Shown in pieces: positions 60,783-64,000 of a stretch of DNA of 64,000 bases. The position numbers and the translations under genes are program-made. The notes under the pieces were generated by a model. It was given only the letters and a program-made list of their open reading frames with translations, was not told where the DNA came from and searched no databases. Within the stretch, counting starts at the first letter, position 1. Each line of letters begins with the position of its first letter. This DNA comes from Ilumatobacteraceae bacterium (GTDB lineage: Bacteria > Actinomycetota > Acidimicrobiia > Acidimicrobiales > Ilumatobacteraceae), in NCBI GenBank assembly GCA_025463305.1, contig JAOBWK010000061.1, forward strand, positions 43,994 through 107,993, read 5' to 3'.

Positions 60783-62633
60783 TCAGCCGGCGAACCAGCC
60801 GTTCACGTCGGCGACGAGGTCCACGTTCGACTGTGCGTAGATGCAGATCGAGCCATCCGCCGACACCGGCGTGATCACCGCGTTGGCGACGGTCTGGCCG
60901 GCCGCGGCGTTGAGGCTCGATGCCGTCGGCCGCGTCCCGCACGGGTACACGGTCACGTAGCCGGCCGCGACGGGCCCGACGGCGGTGAGGTTCAGCGACA
61001 CCGCACCGACGCCGCTCGCCGGTACGCCTCGCGTGCCCACCACCTTCACCTGCAACTCGCTCACGCCGCCGTAGGGGTGCTTGGTGACGGTCACCGACCC
61101 CTGCGCCTCGCCGGCCCGCGTGTCGAACACGCGCACCGGGGTCACCGCGATGAATCCGGCGGAGGCAGCGAACCAGCCGTTCACATCGGCGACGAGGTCG
61201 GTGGGGGCCTGTGAGTAGATGCAAATGGAACCATCAGCTGCGACGGGTGCGATGACGGCGTTCGCAACCGTGCGCCCCGTGGTGTAGTTGACGTTCGAGG
61301 CCGTCGGCCGCGTCCCGCACGGGTACACGGTCACGTAGCCGGCCGCGGTCGGGCCGACGGCCGTGACGTTCAACGAGACGGCACCCACGCCGCTCGACGG
61401 CACGCCGCCGTTGCCCAGCACCTTCACGACCAGTGCGGTCGCGCCACCGACGCGGTGCTTGTCGGCCACGACCGCGCCGTCCGGCTGATCGGGACGCGTG
61501 TCGAACAGCCGCACCGGAGTCAGCGGGCCGAACCCCACGCCGGCCGCGAACCAACCGTTGACGTCGGCGACGAGATCGGTGTCGGCTTGGGAATAGATGC
61601 AAACGGAACCATCCGTCGACAGCGGCGCGATCACAGCGTTGGCGACGGTTCGCCCGGCGGTGTAGTTCACGTTCGACGAGTTGGGCCGCGTCCCGCACGG
61701 GTACACGGTCACGTAGCCGTCGCCCGCCGGGTCGACGGCCGTCACGTTGAGCGACACGGCACCCGCGTTCGCCGGCACGCCCGCCGCGCCGACCACCTTC
61801 ACCGTCAGTTCGCGGGTGCCGCCGTAGCGGTGCTGGTCGATCGTGATCGCGCCCTGCGGCTGTCCGGCCCGCGTGTCGAACAGCCGCACCGGTGGCGACA
61901 CCGGCGTGATGCCCGTTCCGCTGGTGCCGCTGGGCGTCGTGACTCCATCGTCCGTGGCGACCACGTTCACCGTGGCGCGCGAGCCGGCCACGGCCCCGGC
62001 CTGGCTGCCGATCCCGATCGTGGCGATCGTGTGCGCGCCGAGCGTGATGTCGCCGCCGATCGACGCCGTCACGTCGATCGTGCCCGAGTCGCTCGCCCGC
62101 ACGGTGGCCAGGGCGCGCTGGCTGCCGTCGATCGTGACCCGCACCCACGAGCCGGGTGTCAGCTGCGAGTCGTGCACCGTGATCGGCCCGCCCCGCGTCG
62201 GCGTGGTGTCCGAGACGCGCAGGCGTGTCGGCAGGCTCTGGGCGTCGGTCTCGGCCGCCAGCGGCGCGGCGGACACCGGGCTCGAGGCTGCGCTGAACGG
62301 TCCGAGCGTCGACGTCAGTGCAGCGACGCGGAACGAGTACTGCGCCCCGGGGATGGTCAACCCAGTCAGCCGGGTCGCGTTGTCGGTGGAGATCTCGTCG
62401 GCCGCCGTCGTCCACGTGCCGCCGCCGTTGGTGGAGTACTGCACGATGTAGTCCACCAGCGCACCGCTGCCGGCGTCGACGGGCACCGGCCAGGTGAGAT
62501 CCACCTCGTCGTACCAGGGCCACGGTACGGGCGTGCCCGGTGCCGTCGCAGCGGCATGAGCCGGCGCCACCGCCGAGGACGTCGCCACCACGCCGATGCA
62601 CGCCACCACCATCGCCATCATGATCCGTCGCAT
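60783..62633 (-). CDS. Secreted protein with FN3 domain and three VNGW-type repeats
   Basis: 616 residues with a signal peptide (MRRIMMAMVVACIGVVATSS). An FN3-like domain (VDLTWPVPVDAGSGALVDYI, YSFRVAALTSTLGPFSAASS) is followed by a second Ig-like segment (TPGSWVRVTIDGSQRAL) and then three tandem copies of the repeat in the next gene, each ending in VADVNGWFA. The similarity extends to the DNA level between copies. ATG start. No other domain is recognised. Confidence 0.7.
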   Translation of the reverse strand: MRRIMMAMVVACIGVVATSSAVAPAHAAATAPGTPVPWPWYDEVDLTWPVPVDAGSGALVDYIVQYSTNGGGTWTTAADEISTDNATRLTGLTIPGAQYSFRVAALTSTLGPFSAASSPVSAAPLAAETDAQSLPTRLRVSDTTPTRGGPITVHDSQLTPGSWVRVTIDGSQRALATVRASDSGTIDVTASIGGDITLGAHTIATIGIGSQAGAVAGSRATVNVVATDDGVTTPSGTSGTGITPVSPPVRLFDTRAGQPQGAITIDQHRYGGTRELTVKVVGAAGVPANAGAVSLNVTAVDPAGDGYVTVYPCGTRPNSSNVNYTAGRTVANAVIAPLSTDGSVCIYSQADTDLVADVNGWFAAGVGFGPLTPVRLFDTRPDQPDGAVVADKHRVGGATALVVKVLGNGGVPSSGVGAVSLNVTAVGPTAAGYVTVYPCGTRPTASNVNYTTGRTVANAVIAPVAADGSICIYSQAPTDLVADVNGWFAASAGFIAVTPVRVFDTRAGEAQGSVTVTKHPYGGVSELQVKVVGTRGVPASGVGAVSLNLTAVGPVAAGYVTVYPCGTRPTASSLNAAAGQTVANAVITPVSADGSICIYAQSNVDLVADVNGWFAG

Positions 62634-62825
62634 CGGTCGCTCACCGTCTGTCCGGGTCACGCGGACCACGTCGATCTCCCCATCCGGCCCGCGCGCAGCG
62701 TAGGCGATGGCCGGATCGAGCGAGGTGGATCGACCATCCCGGACCCATCTCGGAAACTTGAATCATCTTGCCGGTTCCTTGACGCAATGTTCGTCATCGG
62801 GCCAGGTCTGGGTACTTGAAGGGGT

Positions 62826-63092
62826 ATGGCTGCACCCACCTATGACATGCCGTTCGACTCGTTCGAATCGGGTCGTCGCCGTATCGACGAGAAATACTCC
62901 TCAAGCTCGTGGCGCTCGTTGCCGATGCAGGAACCGATGACGTACACGCTGCACCCCGAAGAGATCTCGGCCGAGCTGACGGATGCCAGTCGTGACGACG
63001 TGGTCGTGGGCAGGCGCTACCCCGCCGTGGGTCTGGCCCTCATCGTCGCCGTCGATGTCGCCGTCTACTGGGTGCTCCGCTCCGTCTTCTGA
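62826..63092 (+). CDS. Small protein with one C-terminal TM helix
   Basis: 88 residues: a charged N-terminus (FDSFESGRRRIDEKYSSSSW) and a hydrophobic C-terminal helix (AVGLALIVAVDVAVYWVLRS). The last 28 bases overlap the Nudix gene on the other strand. The preceding 190 bases contain no other gene. Unrecognised. Confidence 0.5.
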   Translation: MAAPTYDMPFDSFESGRRRIDEKYSSSSWRSLPMQEPMTYTLHPEEISAELTDASRDDVVVGRRYPAVGLALIVAVDVAVYWVLRSVF

Positions 63093-63577
63093 TCCGGCGA
63101 CTGCTCGGTCGGCACAGCCGCCGCCAGACGCTCGTCGCCCGTCGCCTCGAACATCAACCGCAGCGCCCGCACCGTCAGCGGCGTGACCGCGGCCGGCAAC
63201 GCACCGGTTCGGAACCACCGGACTTCCTGCAGCTCCCGACCGGCTCGCGGCACGATCGTCGGCTCGAGGGTCACCGTGTACAGCGCGTCGATGTGGTCGA
63301 TGCGCTCCTGCGGGAAGAACCCGACGAACGCCAACGAGTCGACATCGATGAGCAGCTCCTCGCGCAGTTCGCGCCGCACATTGGCGTCGTGCGTCTCGCC
63401 GCGCTTCATGTAGCCACCGGGCAGTCCCCAGGCCTGGCGATCGCGGAACCGCTCCCGTACCAGCAGCAACTCGCCAGCGCCGTTGAAGATCACCGCGGCC
63501 GACCCGCTGGTGAATTTGCGGTTGACCGTCCACATCACGACACGACGGAGTCGCTGCGACATCGACGGCGTGGTCAT
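63065..63577 (-). CDS. Nudix hydrolase
   Basis: 170 residues with a Nudix box at about residues 54-75: it opens GGYMKRGETH and closes REELLIDV, spaced as GX5EX7REUXEE. The N-terminal part is FTSGSAAVIFNGAGELLLVR. The substrate is unknown; Nudix proteins hydrolyse nucleoside diphosphate-linked compounds. Confidence 0.87.
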   Translation of the reverse strand: MTTPSMSQRLRRVVMWTVNRKFTSGSAAVIFNGAGELLLVRERFRDRQAWGLPGGYMKRGETHDANVRRELREELLIDVDSLAFVGFFPQERIDHIDALYTVTLEPTIVPRAGRELQEVRWFRTGALPAAVTPLTVRALRLMFEATGDERLAAAVPTEQSPDQKTERSTQ

Positions 63578-63611
63578 GGCGGGACGCTACCGGAGGCTGC
63601 GGAGTCCTGCA

Positions 63612-63775
63612 GGTGAGCCGACGCAAGTGATCGATCGCCACGCCGCGAGTCATCACCCGCACGAACGGGGCCAGCGATCCACGCTGCGGACTGAACCGTC
63701 CAGGTGCTGCCGGACGCGGAGGAACACGTGGATCACGTCGGCGGCGTCCTCGGCTCCCACGATGCTGTGAGAGGG
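63612..63775 (-). pseudogene. ECF sigma factor remnant (region 2)
   Basis: On the minus strand one frame gives VGAEDAADVIHVFLRVRQHL and the next gives SLAPFVRVMTRGVAIDHLRR, together matching the order of sigma region 2 (DAxD...EVFLRVW, then FxRVxTRxxAIDHLR). A frameshift separates them and the rest of the gene is absent. No intact start codon is seen. Confidence 0.5.
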
Positions 63776-63877
63776 GTGCGCGAAGGTTCATCGAGTGGTA
63801 ACCCACCTCAGATGGCCGGAGCTGAAGAGGTGTCTAGCATCGCTGTGGTCTGGACGGAGATGAAAGAGCAGGTACTG

Positions 63878-64000
63878 ATGCCGAAGGTGTATGAGTCGGA
63901 CCGGATTGCGGGTGCGTGGGTGGTTGAGCCGACGATTCATGGTGATCCGCGTGGGATGTTCATCGAGACGTATCGGCGGGAGTGGTTCCCGAATGGTCGG
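63878..64000 (+). CDS. RmlC-like (dTDP-4-dehydrorhamnose 3,5-epimerase) family protein, partial
   Basis: First 41 residues: MPKVYESDRIAGAWVVEPT then HGDPRGMFIETYRREWF, matching the family's DxRGxFxE opening. The gene runs off the window. Twelve of 41 codons end in T and 4 in C, unlike the C-ending codons of the rest of the window, suggesting foreign or differently selected DNA. An ATG 18 bases upstream in frame is possible. Confidence 0.75.
   Translation, partial: MPKVYESDRIAGAWVVEPTIHGDPRGMFIETYRREWFPNGR

Noticed and set aside
49812..63620. Shared 14-mer CTGCAGGTGAGCCG after dnaB and near 63607
   Set aside because: Such matches are expected by chance in 64 kb of GC-rich DNA, and no longer homology flanks them.
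1..64000. CRISPR arrays, insertion sequences, phage genes or toxin-antitoxin pairs
   Set aside because: None could be seen: no regularly spaced direct repeats, no transposase or integrase, and no convincing toxin-antitoxin pair.

Overview
This is a chromosomal segment of a high-GC Gram-positive bacterium that carries the replication-origin neighbourhood. The order trxB, trxA, a CwlM-like amidase, parB, parA, rsmG, khpB/jag, yidC, yidD, rnpA, rpmH, dnaA, dnaN, recF, dciA (DUF721), gyrB, gyrA, a DUF3566 membrane protein and tRNA-Ile(GAT) is the classic actinobacterial origin order. Actinobacteria-type families (DUF6049, a DUF5318-like protein, DUF222/HNH, YCII with an ECF42-type sigma factor) and the repeat-bearing secreted proteins at the right end suggest the class Acidimicrobiia, perhaps near Ilumatobacter. 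The lineage call is an inference from remembered family distributions, not from a search.

Layout. 1-1486 (minus strand): end of a drug-type ABC exporter (permease cut by the window edge, ATPase complete), a hairpin terminator and tRNA-Ile. 1530-12779 (minus): DUF3566 protein, TadE/G-like pilus-type protein, gyrA, gyrB, dciA, recF, dnaN, dnaA. 13049-18716 (plus): rpmH, rnpA, yidD, yidC, khpB, rsmG, two parS sites, parA, parB. DnaA boxes lie upstream of dnaA (two perfect inverted boxes), between dnaA and dnaN (degenerate), and in a second strong cluster after parB. 18933-28234 (minus): CwlM-like protein, trxA, trxB, a small membrane protein, a putative anti-sigma factor, an ECF sigma factor, a receptor-type Ser/Thr kinase, a DegV protein and a DUF6049 protein. 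This resembles the mycobacterial Rv3909-Rv3915 block, but murJ is missing and the kinase looks catalytically intact.

28311-46186 is mixed housekeeping and accessory DNA: GNAT, histone-deacetylase-like amidohydrolase, CCA/poly(A) polymerase, PAS-GGDEF-EAL protein, methyltransferase, zinc-ribbon protein, gamma-glutamylcyclotransferase, DinB protein, PfkB kinase, a 1021-residue fusion (APH kinase, M23 peptidase, class III aminotransferase), YCII with its sigma factor, VOC protein, LPVTG-anchored protein, an old-yellow-enzyme-type flavoprotein, ABM monooxygenase and an unknown protein. 46474-49797 (plus) is a second replication/translation cluster: rpsF, ssb, rpsR, rplI, dnaB. 49852-57356 holds a coupled pair with a duplicated YbjQ-like protein, a ureohydrolase with an altered metal motif, a decayed GDPD gene, a promoter followed directly by two strong hairpins (candidate structured RNA), small membrane proteins, VOC and HNH proteins, SGNH and lipoprotein genes and engB. 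57399-63577 has a second SGNH lipoprotein, two adjacent secreted proteins each with three copies of a roughly 120-residue repeat, and a Nudix hydrolase. The window ends with a sigma-factor remnant and the start of an rmlC-like gene whose codon use differs from everything before it.

As a whole, the window combines chromosome replication and segregation (DnaA, DnaN, RecF, DciA, DnaB, SSB, gyrase, ParABS), the membrane-insertion and RNase P operon, and an envelope-signalling block (kinase, ECF sigma, CwlM-like protein, thioredoxin system). The most unusual items are the hairpin locus at 52387-52496, the second DnaA-box cluster after parB, the active-looking kinase without MurJ, the three-domain fusion, and the two repeat-rich secreted proteins.
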